DNA of 64,000 nt, taken from assembly GCA_964611185.1 (NCBI GenBank), contig CAZSXE010000005.1, forward strand, positions 16,780 through 80,779. The letters are read 5' to 3'. Positions within the stretch are counted from its first letter, which is position 1. Every line of letters starts with the position of its first letter. Position numbers and translations under genes: made by a program. This document shows positions 27,165 through 36,800 of the stretch, piece by piece. The notes under the pieces are model-generated. The model was not told where the DNA came from, did no database searches, and saw nothing but the letters and a program-made list of their open reading frames with translations. This DNA comes from CAAGNP01 sp964611185. Its GTDB lineage: Bacteria; Bacteroidota; Bacteroidia; Bacteroidales; UBA932.

Positions 27165-29942
27165 TTAGTTATCCCAGTATGACGACGATTTCTTATATTG
27201 CAGCAAATCTGCAAGGGCGGAAGCTTTCGCAGCAATTCTGAAACTCCAGCTTTCCCATTGCCCGAAGGGGACCCAGGAAAAAGAGATAGAAAAGCAGTGA
27301 AGGTCATAAGTGGCACTCAGCTGTGTGGTCGTCAGTTTCATTTTTGTTAAATCAAGACCCGAATTGACATTGATGTTAAAATCTTTGGTTAATCTCACTT
27401 GACCGCTAAATGTCAATGTTTGAGAATGATTATGATTTGTAATCAGCTTCTCATTGGCATAGGTGTATGATTTATTGTAAGAATAGCTATAATTTAAGCT
27501 AATCTGCCAAGGCACTTCAGGATTCAGATAGTAAGCCCATCCACCCGGAATATACTCCCCAGTTACGGGATGGTAATAAATCTTGTTATAATAGCTCTGA
27601 GCAGTGGTGGTAGTCACTCCTCCCGCACCGGTATTCCTTTCTCCACCCTCCCCTCCTGAGGCCATTCCGTCATTTCCTTTTCCTTTTCCTTCACCGGAGA
27701 TACTCCATGAAAGGGTAGCGGAAGCATTTGTCATTCTAAAGAGGTTTAACCCCCCATTTTTAACAATATTAAACTGATTATATTTTTTCCCCTTTTCGTC
27801 CACGGCGTAGGGGTCAAGAGTTAAATTCCCGGTAATTCCAATCTTTTTAAGAACAGTCGTATTCGCCGAAATATTGATAGTGGAGAGTTTTATAGAATCT
27901 GCGAGGAAATTATATGAACCGCCCAATTTCAGGTTATCAATCAGTTTAATTTTCTTCATTCCGGTACCGGTAGTATCGTTTTTATCTACTACCTTGGCTT
28001 CGAGGTTATTTCCGATGGAAAAACTCATGGCGGCAGTTTGACCTTTACTTGGTGGAGAATACAACCCACCGGCCCACTTATTATAGTCAACACTCTTGCT
28101 CTCGCCATTCTTATCAATATAATTGTATGTTATATATCCGTTGGCAGGAGTACCCATCTCGGGCTTGTAAGAAAATGATACGGATGGAGTTATCATGTGA
28201 CGCATGGCCTTAATCGGGGATTTGGCACCTTTAAAGAGAAAGATACCATATATTCTCGTACTCATAGATATACCGGCAGAAAAATCGTGAGAAAGACCGA
28301 ATGTGCTGAACTGTTTAGAGGTTACGGTTTCCACCTTATCTGTCTCCTCATTATATACTTTCTTCTGATCTTGAAAATACCAGTTCATCCCATAATTGAC
28401 ACTCGGAGAGAAGTTCAAATACTTTAATACCGTAAAAGAGGGAAGCCCGATGGCAAACTTATGTGTCATACCCGCTTTTAATTTATTCCCCCAAAAATCA
28501 GGCTCTTTCAACTCAGGGACTTTAAAATTCACCTTATTCTGAAAAGAGGTGTTGTAACTTAAAGATATCTGCTCATAAAAACGCCCTTTTCCCGCTACAT
28601 TTTTTCTTTTGAAAGGATTGAATCTGTTTACATTGAAAGTAAAATTGGGAAAAGTAATGGCATAAGAACTGTCTCTCGAATTTTGACTATGCAATGCATT
28701 CACAGAAAGACTCACTTTGCTCCATGTCTTAGAATAGGAAATCGAAGAAGAAATCTGATTTTCGAGGGCATTTCCAATAGAATTTGAATTATATTTATTA
28801 TTCGAGGGACTTGCAAAATTGACAGAAGCACTGAAAGAGGTACCGGGATGTGCTTTTGAATCTTGAGTATGAGACCATTTCACCGAGAAGTTTTTAGTCT
28901 GGAAAAAATCGGTACTCCCCCTCTCCCCTGTCTGATCGACAGAATAGGTAAGACCAAGACTGCCGTTGAATTTATATCTCAATTTATATCTCGAATTCAG
29001 ATTTACATTCCATGAACCGAGAGTATATATGCTTGTAGTGATGGCTACATCAAAATGATCACCCAAAACTACATAATAACCGAGGTCTCTTAAATAAAAT
29101 CCTCTCGCCGCTTCCTCCCCGAAAGTAGGGAAAAGAATCCCGCTCGCTCTCGAGGGGCGCTTGGGAACAAAACCGAAAGGAAGGGCTATGGGAAGCGGTA
29201 CATCTTCGACCACAACATAAGCTGGACCGAAAACAGTCTTCTGAGAAGGCTCTGTAATGACTTTAGCAGTAGTCATTTTTAAGTAATAATGGGGATGGTC
29301 GAGATCGCAGACAGTATATTTACCCTTAAATATATTAATTGATTTATCTTCAAGCATTTTTAGATTTTCTCCATGAAGTATCCCCTCTTCCTCTTGAGTG
29401 ATCATATTTTTGATCTTTGCTTTTTTGGATTTGAAATTATAATTAACCTCCTCCATGGCGTAGGAACTCTCACCTTCCGTCATCTCAGGCTTACCTTTAA
29501 GAACCCCCGCCGAATCCGGCACACCCGAAGCAAAAACACTCTCCTTATCGATGTCATAAGCCATATATTCTGCCTTTATAGACATATTGCCGTAGGTAAC
29601 CTTAACATCGCCGTAATAATAAATCATTTTTTTGCCATTGGTAAAATCCTCTATCACAGAATCTCTTGCTTCCGAAAATACAGGTACTTCAAGCATTCCT
29701 TCCCTCTTCAGGGAGTCCTTGATGGAAAGAGAATCTGAAACCGACAAAGAATCTGAAACAGAAATCGAATCCTTGACAACAGAGGAATCTGAAACAGAAA
29801 TCGAATCCTTAACAATAGAAGAATCGCTTACAAAAACAGTATCTCGCACCTGAGTAATCTGCGCCGACAAACTATTACTTTTACTTACAACAAGGAAAAG
29901 AAATATGATGATTAAAATATAACGGAGATTTGATAGTCGCAT
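27165..29942 (-). CDS. lptD: LptD/OstA-like outer-membrane LPS assembly protein
   Basis: Probable outer-membrane beta-barrel that places lipopolysaccharide on the cell surface. 925 residues from the ATG at 29942: signal peptide (to about SLSAQ), a Ser/Asp/Val-rich repetitive stretch (about 33-75), an OstA-like beta-jellyroll domain (YGDVKVTYGNMSIKAEYMAYD) and a large barrel with alternating aromatic/polar strands ending in SSYWDN. The ORF could extend seven codons to a TTG at 29963, but that TTG lies inside the -7 promoter element. The partner LptE is not recognisable here. Confidence 0.85.
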   Translation of the reverse strand: MRLSNLRYILIIIFLFLVVSKSNSLSAQITQVRDTVFVSDSSIVKDSISVSDSSVVKDSISVSDSLSVSDSLSIKDSLKREGMLEVPVFSEARDSVIEDFTNGKKMIYYYGDVKVTYGNMSIKAEYMAYDIDKESVFASGVPDSAGVLKGKPEMTEGESSYAMEEVNYNFKSKKAKIKNMITQEEEGILHGENLKMLEDKSINIFKGKYTVCDLDHPHYYLKMTTAKVITEPSQKTVFGPAYVVVEDVPLPIALPFGFVPKRPSRASGILFPTFGEEAARGFYLRDLGYYVVLGDHFDVAITTSIYTLGSWNVNLNSRYKLRYKFNGSLGLTYSVDQTGERGSTDFFQTKNFSVKWSHTQDSKAHPGTSFSASVNFASPSNNKYNSNSIGNALENQISSSISYSKTWSKVSLSVNALHSQNSRDSSYAITFPNFTFNVNRFNPFKRKNVAGKGRFYEQISLSYNTSFQNKVNFKVPELKEPDFWGNKLKAGMTHKFAIGLPSFTVLKYLNFSPSVNYGMNWYFQDQKKVYNEETDKVETVTSKQFSTFGLSHDFSAGISMSTRIYGIFLFKGAKSPIKAMRHMITPSVSFSYKPEMGTPANGYITYNYIDKNGESKSVDYNKWAGGLYSPPSKGQTAAMSFSIGNNLEAKVVDKNDTTGTGMKKIKLIDNLKLGGSYNFLADSIKLSTINISANTTVLKKIGITGNLTLDPYAVDEKGKKYNQFNIVKNGGLNLFRMTNASATLSWSISGEGKGKGNDGMASGGEGGERNTGAGGVTTTTAQSYYNKIYYHPVTGEYIPGGWAYYLNPEVPWQISLNYSYSYNKSYTYANEKLITNHNHSQTLTFSGQVRLTKDFNINVNSGLDLTKMKLTTTQLSATYDLHCFSISFSWVPFGQWESWSFRIAAKASALADLLQYKKSSSYWDN

Positions 29943-29960
29943 CAAGTATGAAATAATATA

Positions 29961-29992
29961 CAAAAATAATTGCTATTTTTGCAGAACGCAAA
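29961..29992 (-). promoter_or_regulatory. Promoter of lptD-ridA
   Basis: Minus strand -33 TTTG (29989-29992), exactly 20 bases, -7 TATTTTTG (29961-29968). This places the start of transcription just ahead of the ATG at 29942 and removes the upstream TTG start. Confidence 0.7.
29974..29981 (+). promoter_or_regulatory. Promoter -7 element of the amidase-mlaD operon
   Basis: TATTTTTG on the plus strand, exact TAnnTTTG, 35 bases before the amidase ATG. It lies inside the divergent lptD promoter. Confidence 0.5.
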
Positions 29993-30016
29993 TTTATAAT
30001 ATTTTTTGCAACTAAT

Positions 30017-31048
30017 ATGCCACTTTTTAACAGAATTCGATTTCTATTAATGTTTTTTGCCATTTTCACAATGACAAATACCGATTTGGTATATAGTCAG
30101 AACAAATCCATAGTAAAAATCAAAACTGTGGTCATAGATCCAGGTCACGGAGGAAAAGACCCCGGAACTCTGAAGGGAAAAGTATATGAAAAGAATATTG
30201 TCCTTTCCGTAGCACTCAAGCTGGGAAAAATGATAGAAGAGAACTATCCTGAAGTAAATGTAATATACACCAGATCTTCCGATAAATACATAACATTAAA
30301 TCAGAGAACTGAAATTGCCAACAAGAACAACGCTGATTTATTCATTTCAATACATGTAAACGGCATTAAATCCTCCTCTGCAAGAGGTTCTGAAACTTTC
30401 GTAATGGGGCTTGACAAAGAGAATGCGAATATGGAGGTGTGCCAGCTTGAGAACAGCGTAATTACACTTGAGGATGACTACTCATCCAATTATTCCGGAT
30501 TCGATCCGAACAATCCCGAGTCTTACATCATTTTTTCACTTCTGCAAAATTCCCATCTTGAGCAAAGCCTCATTCTTGCAGCCAATATTCAGGAAGAGCT
30601 TAAAAAAGGGCCGATAAAACACGACAGAGGGGTTAAACAGGCTCCATATCTCGTACTGTGGAGATGCACAATGCCTTCAGTCCTTGTAGAACTCGGCTTT
30701 ATATCTAACGGGGTCGATTACAACGAACTCACAAATACTAAAAGCCACTCAAAAATGGCTACAGCCATATTTCAAGCATTCTCAAGATATAAATCACAGT
30801 ATGAAACTGTCATCCAAGTGATGGAAAAAGAGGGTACATCTTTATATAAAATACAGATAATGGCATTGTCCAAACATCTCTCGAAAGATGCCAAAGAATT
30901 AAAAGGGTTAAACTGCGATTGTACCAAAACAGGAGATATCTATAAATACACTTATGGTAATTATATCTCCAAAAATGAAGCAGAAGAAGAACTCACAAAA
31001 ATCAAAAAAATATTTCCACAAGCATATATAATTAAATCAGGAAAATAA
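30017..31048 (+). CDS. N-acetylmuramoyl-L-alanine amidase with SPOR domain
   Basis: Cell-wall hydrolase that cleaves the stem peptide from MurNAc, probably during daughter-cell separation. 343 residues: signal peptide (about 1-28), Amidase_3 domain with zinc ligands H44 (DPGHGGKDPG), E58 and the His of ISIHVNG, and the catalytic Glu of VLVELGFISN. A C-terminal SPOR-like module (about 275-343, YKIQIMALS ... YKYTYGNY ... AYIIKSGK) would bind denuded glycan at the septum. Two bases upstream of the MlaD-like gene. Confidence 0.92.
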   Translation: MPLFNRIRFLLMFFAIFTMTNTDLVYSQNKSIVKIKTVVIDPGHGGKDPGTLKGKVYEKNIVLSVALKLGKMIEENYPEVNVIYTRSSDKYITLNQRTEIANKNNADLFISIHVNGIKSSSARGSETFVMGLDKENANMEVCQLENSVITLEDDYSSNYSGFDPNNPESYIIFSLLQNSHLEQSLILAANIQEELKKGPIKHDRGVKQAPYLVLWRCTMPSVLVELGFISNGVDYNELTNTKSHSKMATAIFQAFSRYKSQYETVIQVMEKEGTSLYKIQIMALSKHLSKDAKELKGLNCDCTKTGDIYKYTYGNYISKNEAEEELTKIKKIFPQAYIIKSGK

Positions 31049-31049
31049 A

Positions 31050-31961
31050 ATGAAAGTATCAAAAGAAGCAAAAATCGGTCTCTTTGCCATTATCATAATA
31101 GCAGCCTCCTACACATTAATAAATTTTCTCAGAGGAAATGATTTTTTAAAGAAAACTACTAATATTTATTCAGAATACGAAAATGTAGTGGGGTTACCTC
31201 CATCAGGTCCCGTCTATATAAAGGGTTTTAATGCTGGTTCCATAATTGGTATCAAGCACAATAAAGAAAAGGATAATTTCATAGTAAAACTAAGTATCAA
31301 ATCTGAATTTAAAATCCCTTCCGACTCAAAGACAGTGATTTACAGTGGGGATATACTTGGAGGAAAAGCGGTGAGGATAGATTTAGGAGAATCAGATACT
31401 TTTATAAGTTCAGGAGATACTCTGCAGGGAATTATCGAACCCGATATGCTTACTTCTTTAATAGGAAGCATAACTCCTCTTTCCGAAGAGATAAAAGTAC
31501 TTGTTGCAAATCTAAACAAAACTGTTACAAGTGTCAATGAAATCATCGACGAACCTCTGAAAAACGATATAAAAGGGATAGTTTCTAAAATTGAAAACAG
31601 CGCTGAAAATATCGAATATATTACAAAAAAGGTAAAAACGGGGACACCGGAACTTGTAGAGATAATCTCCAATCTCAACTCCCTCACCCTACTTTTAAAC
31701 ACATCAGCCGAATCTCTCAATAAGAGTCTTGACGATGTAAATACCATAACCGCCCAAGTCAGAGAGGCAGATATCAAAGAGACCATCAATAATTTAAAAA
31801 ATCTCCTCGAAAAAATTCAAGATCCCAACGGAAGTTTGGGTAAAATAATCAGTTCAGATTCCCTTCACAACTCAATTAACTCCTTAGCTGTTGATTTAGA
31901 TTCACTTATAAAAAAAATCGAAAAAAATCCTAAAAAATACCTAAAACTCTCGATTTTATAA
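31050..31961 (+). CDS. MlaD/MCE family lipid-transport protein
   Basis: Inner-membrane-anchored periplasmic substrate-binding component of lipid transport between membranes. 303 residues: one N-terminal membrane segment (about 9-27), an MCE domain (about 38-115, VVGLPPSGPVYIKGFNAGSI), and a long helical C-terminal part predicted to form a coiled coil or bundle. No permease (MlaE) or ATPase (MlaF) is adjacent; in Bacteroidota they are commonly located just ahead of or apart from this gene. Co-transcribed with the amidase. Confidence 0.88.
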   Translation: MKVSKEAKIGLFAIIIIAASYTLINFLRGNDFLKKTTNIYSEYENVVGLPPSGPVYIKGFNAGSIIGIKHNKEKDNFIVKLSIKSEFKIPSDSKTVIYSGDILGGKAVRIDLGESDTFISSGDTLQGIIEPDMLTSLIGSITPLSEEIKVLVANLNKTVTSVNEIIDEPLKNDIKGIVSKIENSAENIEYITKKVKTGTPELVEIISNLNSLTLLLNTSAESLNKSLDDVNTITAQVREADIKETINNLKNLLEKIQDPNGSLGKIISSDSLHNSINSLAVDLDSLIKKIEKNPKKYLKLSIL

Positions 31962-32063
31962 TTTTTTTTATAAACAAAAATATTTTAACACTGACTACTA
32001 AGCAGTTAATGAATTTTATATTTTTTTTAACAATATTTATTTTTTTCTGTTAAAAAAATTATC

Positions 32064-32071
32064 CAATTTTG
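32064..32071 (+). promoter_or_regulatory. Possible -7 element of dnaA
   Basis: CAATTTTG, one mismatch from TAnnTTTG, 40 bases before the dnaA ATG. The upstream 100 bases are T-rich, with a weak inverted repeat (32022-32032 and 32048-32058). No cluster of DnaA boxes is visible. Confidence 0.35.
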
Positions 32072-32111
32072 TAACCCACAAAACGGAAGAATTTGTTACT
32101 TAATAGAATTA

Positions 32112-33533
32112 ATGGCAGAATACAATAACATAAATGTTTGGAACTCGTGTTTAGAGGTTATCAAGGATATTATCCCTCCGAGTAGCTTTAGGACATGGTT
32201 CGAGCCCATTAAGCCTATAAGGTATGAAAATTCGGTATTAACACTCGAAGTCCCTTCAGAATTTTTTAGAGAATACCTTGAGGGTAATTTTTTAGATTTA
32301 CTAAGTAAGACATTAAAAAGAGTAATAGGTCCTGATGCCAAGCTCCTTTATAATGTTAAAATCATAAAGAATTCGACCATTACCTATCCGGGAAGTAATT
32401 CCGTGAATTTCAAAAATCCATCTCTTCCTCTTCCTTCAAGCAGAGTGGAGGGATTAAGCGGTCCTTATGTCATCCCTGGTCTGAAAAGGATTGATATTGA
32501 TCCTAATCTTAATAAGAATTACTCTTTTGACAATTTTATCGAAGGAGACTGTAACAGACTTGGACGCTCAGCCGGTATAGAAATTTCTAACAAACCAGGT
32601 AATAACGCATTCAATCCCCTTTTCCTCTATGGAGGTCCGGGACTCGGCAAGACACATCTTGCTCAAGCAATAGGTATAGATATTAAAGAAAAATATCCTG
32701 AAAAAATAGTACTTTATGTAAGTGCAAACCGTTTTCAGATACAATTTGTAGATGCTGTTACCGTAAAGAACAAATTAAACGATTTTTTACATTTTTACCA
32801 GTCCATAGATGTTCTCATAATCGATGATGTACATGAGTTTGCCGATAAACATTCTACTCAAAATGCATTTTTCCAAGTATTTAACCATCTGCATCAGTTA
32901 GGCAAGCAGCTAATTCTCACTTCTGATAAGGCCCCTGTGGATCTGCAAGGACTGGATCAAAGACTCCTTTCAAGATTTAAGTGGGGACTTACCACTGAGC
33001 TTCTTCCACCTGATTTTGAGACAAAAGTGGCGATTCTTAAGGCCAAAAGTTTCAGAGACGGCATAAAACTTCCTGACGATGTTATCTCATACATAGCCTC
33101 CAAGGTTTCAAGCAATGTAAGAGAACTCGAAGGGACCTTAGTATCCCTTATGGCCAATGCTACCTTAACGAAAAAGAAGATTACCCTTTCTCTTGCACAG
33201 GAACTCATTGACAAAATCGTCAGCACCACTGTAAACGAAGTTTCCGTTTCAATAATAAAAAGTACAGTTTGCAACTATTTCGGCATTACTCCGGATAGAT
33301 TTCTTTCAAATACAAGAAAAAGGGAAGTGGTGCAGGCACGACAGATTGCCATGTATCTCAGCCGCAATTTAACAAATACATCTCTTGACTCTATAGGTTC
33401 TCAGATAGGCGGTAAAAATCACGCAACAGTGCTATATGCGTGCAGTACAGTGTGTGATTTAATGGATACGGACAGATCGTTCCGCCAATATATCAACGAT
33501 ATACAAAAGCAGCTTCACAACACTATTCAATAG
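32112..33533 (+). CDS. dnaA: Chromosomal replication initiator DnaA
   Basis: AAA+ protein that opens the replication origin. 473 residues: domain I (1-85, with FRTWFEPIKP), linker domain II (86-135), AAA+ domain with Walker A GGPGLGKT (174-181) and Walker B VLIIDDVHEF, and domain IV with the DnaA-box-binding GGKNHATVLYAC motif. The Walker B His in place of the usual Q/I is seen in other bacteria. The neighbourhood lacks dnaN and recF, so this is not a classical dnaA-oriC locus. Confidence 0.97.
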   Translation: MAEYNNINVWNSCLEVIKDIIPPSSFRTWFEPIKPIRYENSVLTLEVPSEFFREYLEGNFLDLLSKTLKRVIGPDAKLLYNVKIIKNSTITYPGSNSVNFKNPSLPLPSSRVEGLSGPYVIPGLKRIDIDPNLNKNYSFDNFIEGDCNRLGRSAGIEISNKPGNNAFNPLFLYGGPGLGKTHLAQAIGIDIKEKYPEKIVLYVSANRFQIQFVDAVTVKNKLNDFLHFYQSIDVLIIDDVHEFADKHSTQNAFFQVFNHLHQLGKQLILTSDKAPVDLQGLDQRLLSRFKWGLTTELLPPDFETKVAILKAKSFRDGIKLPDDVISYIASKVSSNVRELEGTLVSLMANATLTKKKITLSLAQELIDKIVSTTVNEVSVSIIKSTVCNYFGITPDRFLSNTRKREVVQARQIAMYLSRNLTNTSLDSIGSQIGGKNHATVLYACSTVCDLMDTDRSFRQYINDIQKQLHNTIQ

Positions 33534-33559
33534 ATTATTAACATCTATATTATATACTT

Positions 33560-34993
33560 ATGACGACCGAAAGAATTCTTGCTATTTTTAGCGAGATAAC
33601 TCGTATTCCGAGAGAATCAGGACACGAAGAACATATTATAAAGTATCTTCAAAATTTTGCTAAAACAAACTCTCTTTCCTGCAAAACCGATAAAGTAGGT
33701 AATGTGCTGATTACCAAAAGCGCTACAAAAGGGAGAGAATCATCCCCCACTATTATTCTTCAAAGTCACACCGACATGGTATGCGAAAAAAACAGCGGTA
33801 TAGCACACGATTTTTCAAAAGATCCTATTAATTACACTATTGAAAACGGATGGATGATAGCCAAAGATACCACACTCGGAGCTGACTGCGGAATCGGAAT
33901 AGCTGCTTCATTGGCACTTCTCGAAGATAAAACCATAGAACACGGAAAGATTGAATCACTTTTTACAATAAGTGAAGAGACCGGGATGGATGGAGCTTTT
34001 GCCCTCTCCAAAGATTTCATGAGCGGCTCAATTCTTATAAATCTCGACTCAGAAGACGAAGGAGAGCTTTTTATCGGATGCGCCGGAGGGATAGATACCA
34101 CTGCATTTTTCCACTTCAAACGCAAAAGGCTCAGTAAAGATTTGTTACGATATAAAATAGGTTTCTGTGGAGGATTAGGTGGACACAGCGGCGACGATAT
34201 AGATAAAGGGAGAGCCAATACCATACAGCTTCTATCTCGTTCGCTATATAGAATATTTAAGAAACAAAATGCCTTCCTTTGCTATATTGATGGAGGTAAC
34301 AAGAGAAATGCGATAGCAAGAGAGGCCTACGCAATCATTGCATTTGACAAAGGTGCTCTTAAAGAAATTAAGAAAATTCAAGAACAAGTTTATCAAGAGA
34401 TTAAGGTCGAATACTCTGCCTCCGATCCCAATATTTCATCAATATTCGAAAAATCGGAATCTAACGGGTACGCCATCGATACGAAAAGTGCAAGAAATAT
34501 AATATCCTCTTTTAACTGCGCCCCTCACGGAGTACTTGCTATGAGTCAAGAGATTAAAGGACTTGTGGAGACTTCGTCAAATCTCGCTTCGGTTAAAACC
34601 AATGGAACAGAGATAAGAGTAGGTACCAGTCAGAGGAGTTCCATAAACAGCGCTCGCTACTATGCAGCAGAAAAAGTGGAATCGGTATTTTTACTTGCTG
34701 GCGCAAGTGTTACTCATGAATCCGAGTACCCCGGGTGGAAGCCGCAGCTTAAATCTCCGATACTCGACTTGTGCGTTCACTCATATAAAAAACTTTTTGG
34801 AAACGAACCTGTTGTTAGAGCCATCCACGCAGGACTTGAGTGCGGATTAATTCTTGATAAATACCCCGGACTTGATATGATCTCCTTCGGCCCCACCATC
34901 AAGGGGGTACACGCACCCGGTGAGAGGCTGGATCTTGCAAGTACGGAAAAATTCACAAGACTTCTCGAAGAAGTTATAACTAATTGTAAATAA
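33560..34993 (+). CDS. pepD: Cytosol non-specific dipeptidase PepD (M20C)
   Basis: Zinc aminoacyl-histidine dipeptidase, 477 residues. Metal and catalytic motifs are visible: QSHTDMVCEKN (first zinc ligand and catalytic Asp), TLGADCGIGIA (bridging Asp), SEETGMDGA (general-base Glu pair), and GLECGLILDK with the C-terminal His ligand in HAPGERLD. An inserted lid/dimerisation domain occupies roughly residues 195-400. It starts 26 bases after dnaA. Confidence 0.95.
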   Translation: MTTERILAIFSEITRIPRESGHEEHIIKYLQNFAKTNSLSCKTDKVGNVLITKSATKGRESSPTIILQSHTDMVCEKNSGIAHDFSKDPINYTIENGWMIAKDTTLGADCGIGIAASLALLEDKTIEHGKIESLFTISEETGMDGAFALSKDFMSGSILINLDSEDEGELFIGCAGGIDTTAFFHFKRKRLSKDLLRYKIGFCGGLGGHSGDDIDKGRANTIQLLSRSLYRIFKKQNAFLCYIDGGNKRNAIAREAYAIIAFDKGALKEIKKIQEQVYQEIKVEYSASDPNISSIFEKSESNGYAIDTKSARNIISSFNCAPHGVLAMSQEIKGLVETSSNLASVKTNGTEIRVGTSQRSSINSARYYAAEKVESVFLLAGASVTHESEYPGWKPQLKSPILDLCVHSYKKLFGNEPVVRAIHAGLECGLILDKYPGLDMISFGPTIKGVHAPGERLDLASTEKFTRLLEEVITNCK

Positions 34994-35005
34994 AAGATTT
35001 AAAAT

Positions 35006-35650
35006 ATGATTATTTCACCTTCTGTACTATCAGCCGATTTCGGCAATCTGAATTCTGACATCGAAATGATTAACCGCTCCCGGGCAGGCTGGATACATCT
35101 CGATATTATGGATGGAGTATTCGTACCCAATATTTCCTACGGATTTCCCATCATCAAATCTATTGCCAAAATCGCCAAAAAGCCTCTTGACACACATCTG
35201 ATGATTGTCGATCCCGACCGATATACTGAAAGATTTAAAGAAGCCGGAGTATCCAATCTGACTGTTCATTATGAAGCCTGCACCCATCTGCATCGTTCAC
35301 TTCAGAACATCAGAAACTGCGGGATGAAAGCAGGAGTTGCCCTCAATCCTCATACCCCCGTTTCGCTTCTCGAAGATATTCTCGAACAATGTGACTTGGT
35401 GCTGATTATGTCCGTAAACCCCGGATTCGGAGGACAAAAGTTCATTGAACACACCATAAAAAAAGTATCAGATCTGAAAGAGATGATTTTGAAAAGAAAT
35501 CTGCCTACTCTCATAGAAGTCGATGGAGGGGTCAACAAAGAAAACGCACCTATTCTTGCAAAGGCAGGAGCAGATGCATTAGTAGCAGGTAATTCCGTAT
35601 TCTCAGCTAAAGATAGAGAAAAAGCAATAATAGAAATGCTCTGCTGTTAA
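35006..35650 (+). CDS. rpe: Ribulose-phosphate 3-epimerase
   Basis: Interconverts ribulose-5-phosphate and xylulose-5-phosphate in the pentose phosphate pathway. 214 residues, TIM barrel, with HLDIMDGVFVPN, HLMI, MSVNPGFGGQKF and EVDGGVN motifs holding the metal ligands, catalytic Asp residues and phosphate-binding loops. Its last codons overlap the convergent birA by 4 bases. Confidence 0.97.
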   Translation: MIISPSVLSADFGNLNSDIEMINRSRAGWIHLDIMDGVFVPNISYGFPIIKSIAKIAKKPLDTHLMIVDPDRYTERFKEAGVSNLTVHYEACTHLHRSLQNIRNCGMKAGVALNPHTPVSLLEDILEQCDLVLIMSVNPGFGGQKFIEHTIKKVSDLKEMILKRNLPTLIEVDGGVNKENAPILAKAGADALVAGNSVFSAKDREKAIIEMLCC

Positions 35651-36408
35651 ATGAGATATTTAATCTCCTTAAATGCAAAGCAATGTTCAAGCCCTTCTGA
35701 TGATTCAATTCTAAGAAGGGCTTTCTCGTTTATCCCGAGTATCCTCCCTTTAAATACTTCATCGCTCACAGTATTGATGAAATCATGCCATTGCCCTAAT
35801 CTGTAAAGAGAGTTGTGGTATAGTTCTTCTATTTTTTCTCTTCCCTCTTCGGTTTTCAACAATTCGTAAAAAATGATAATCTCTTTCAGCAATTGAGAAA
35901 ATTCTTCCTTTACAGATAGTTCATCAGTTACATCACTGAATATCTTTTCGATTTCCAAAATAAGCGAAGTGGGATTAGGAGCATCACTTCTAAAAATTTT
36001 TTGATTGAGATTAAGGCCGATCCCCACAATGCTCGCTGACAAAATGTCACTTGAAATAATATTTTCAATTAATATTCCACATATTTTTTTATCTTCGATA
36101 TATATATCATTGGGCCATTTAATTTTGGCATTTATGCCCTTGTTTTTCAAATATGAGAGTATCCCGAGGGTGGTAATTTGAGAGATAAGGAACTGCTTGA
36201 CAGCTAATATATTAGACGGCTTAAACAGAATAGAAAAAGTGAGATTTCTTCCACTTTCACTCTCCCATTTGTTACCCCTCTGCCCCCTTCCGGCAGTTTG
36301 AAAATCAGCACCCCAAACAGTAATATCTGAGGAGTTATTTATGTTTCTGTATGCTTCTAAATTTGTAGAATCTACGGTATTTAACCAATGAACTTTAAGC
36401 TCTTTCAT
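35647..36408 (-). CDS. birA: Biotin--[acetyl-CoA-carboxylase] ligase
   Basis: Attaches biotin to carboxyl-carrier proteins. About 253 residues. It lacks the N-terminal DNA-binding helix-turn-helix of E. coli BirA, so it is not a repressor. Motifs: GRGQRGNKWESESGRN (biotinyl-adenylate loop) and KWPNDIYIEDKKICGILIE. The frame extends upstream to an ATG at 36444, but the -7 element of the gene lies at 36442-36449, so that ATG would not be transcribed; the ATG at 36408 (MKELKVHWLNTVDSTN) also matches typical family starts. Confidence 0.92.
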   Translation of the reverse strand: MKELKVHWLNTVDSTNLEAYRNINNSSDITVWGADFQTAGRGQRGNKWESESGRNLTFSILFKPSNILAVKQFLISQITTLGILSYLKNKGINAKIKWPNDIYIEDKKICGILIENIISSDILSASIVGIGLNLNQKIFRSDAPNPTSLILEIEKIFSDVTDELSVKEEFSQLLKEIIIFYELLKTEEGREKIEELYHNSLYRLGQWHDFINTVSDEVFKGRILGINEKALLRIESSEGLEHCFAFKEIKYLI

Positions 36409-36428
36409 TTTTGGTGAGAAAATTGCAG

Positions 36429-36449
36429 TATATTTGTGCGACAAAATTA
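36429..36449. promoter_or_regulatory. Divergent -7 elements of rsfS and birA
   Basis: Plus strand TATATTTG (36429-36436), 19 bases before the rsfS ATG. Minus strand TAATTTTG (36442-36449), 33 bases before the birA ATG. Both match TAnnTTTG exactly; no clear -33 elements. Confidence 0.55.
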
Positions 36450-36455
36450 TAAAAA

Positions 36456-36800
36456 ATGAAGGAGATTGACACTATTGTTGAAGCAATGCTTGAAAAAAAG
36501 GCAAAAAATGTCTGCTCACTCGATTTAAGAAAAATAGGTACCGCTATATGCGACCATTTTGTTATCTGCAATGCGAATTCCACCACAGGAGTAGCTGCAA
36601 TAGCAGATAATATCGAGGAGAGGATGTTGGAAAAAAGAAAAAGAAAAGTAATCAGAATGCAGGGAAAAGAGAATGCTTTCTGGGTCATTATCGACTACGG
36701 GAACATAGTGGTTCATATTTTCCTCACCGAATATAGAAATTTTTACAGACTCGAAGATTTATGGGCAGATGCAATAAAAAAAGAATATGAAGACGAATAA
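36456..36800 (+). CDS. rsfS: Ribosome silencing factor RsfS
   Basis: Binds ribosomal protein uL14 and prevents subunit joining during starvation. 114 residues with the family signatures VCSLDLRKIGTAICDHFVIC and WVIIDYGNIVVHIFLTEYRNFYRLEDLW. It overlaps the first codons of ftsH by 14 bases, or precedes the alternative ftsH start by 1 base. Confidence 0.95.
   Translation: MKEIDTIVEAMLEKKAKNVCSLDLRKIGTAICDHFVICNANSTTGVAAIADNIEERMLEKRKRKVIRMQGKENAFWVIIDYGNIVVHIFLTEYRNFYRLEDLWADAIKKEYEDE

Noticed and set aside
31962..32111. Replication origin next to dnaA
   Set aside because: AT-rich, but no cluster of DnaA boxes (TTATCCAAT at 32059 is at best a weak match) and no dnaN, recF or gyr genes nearby.
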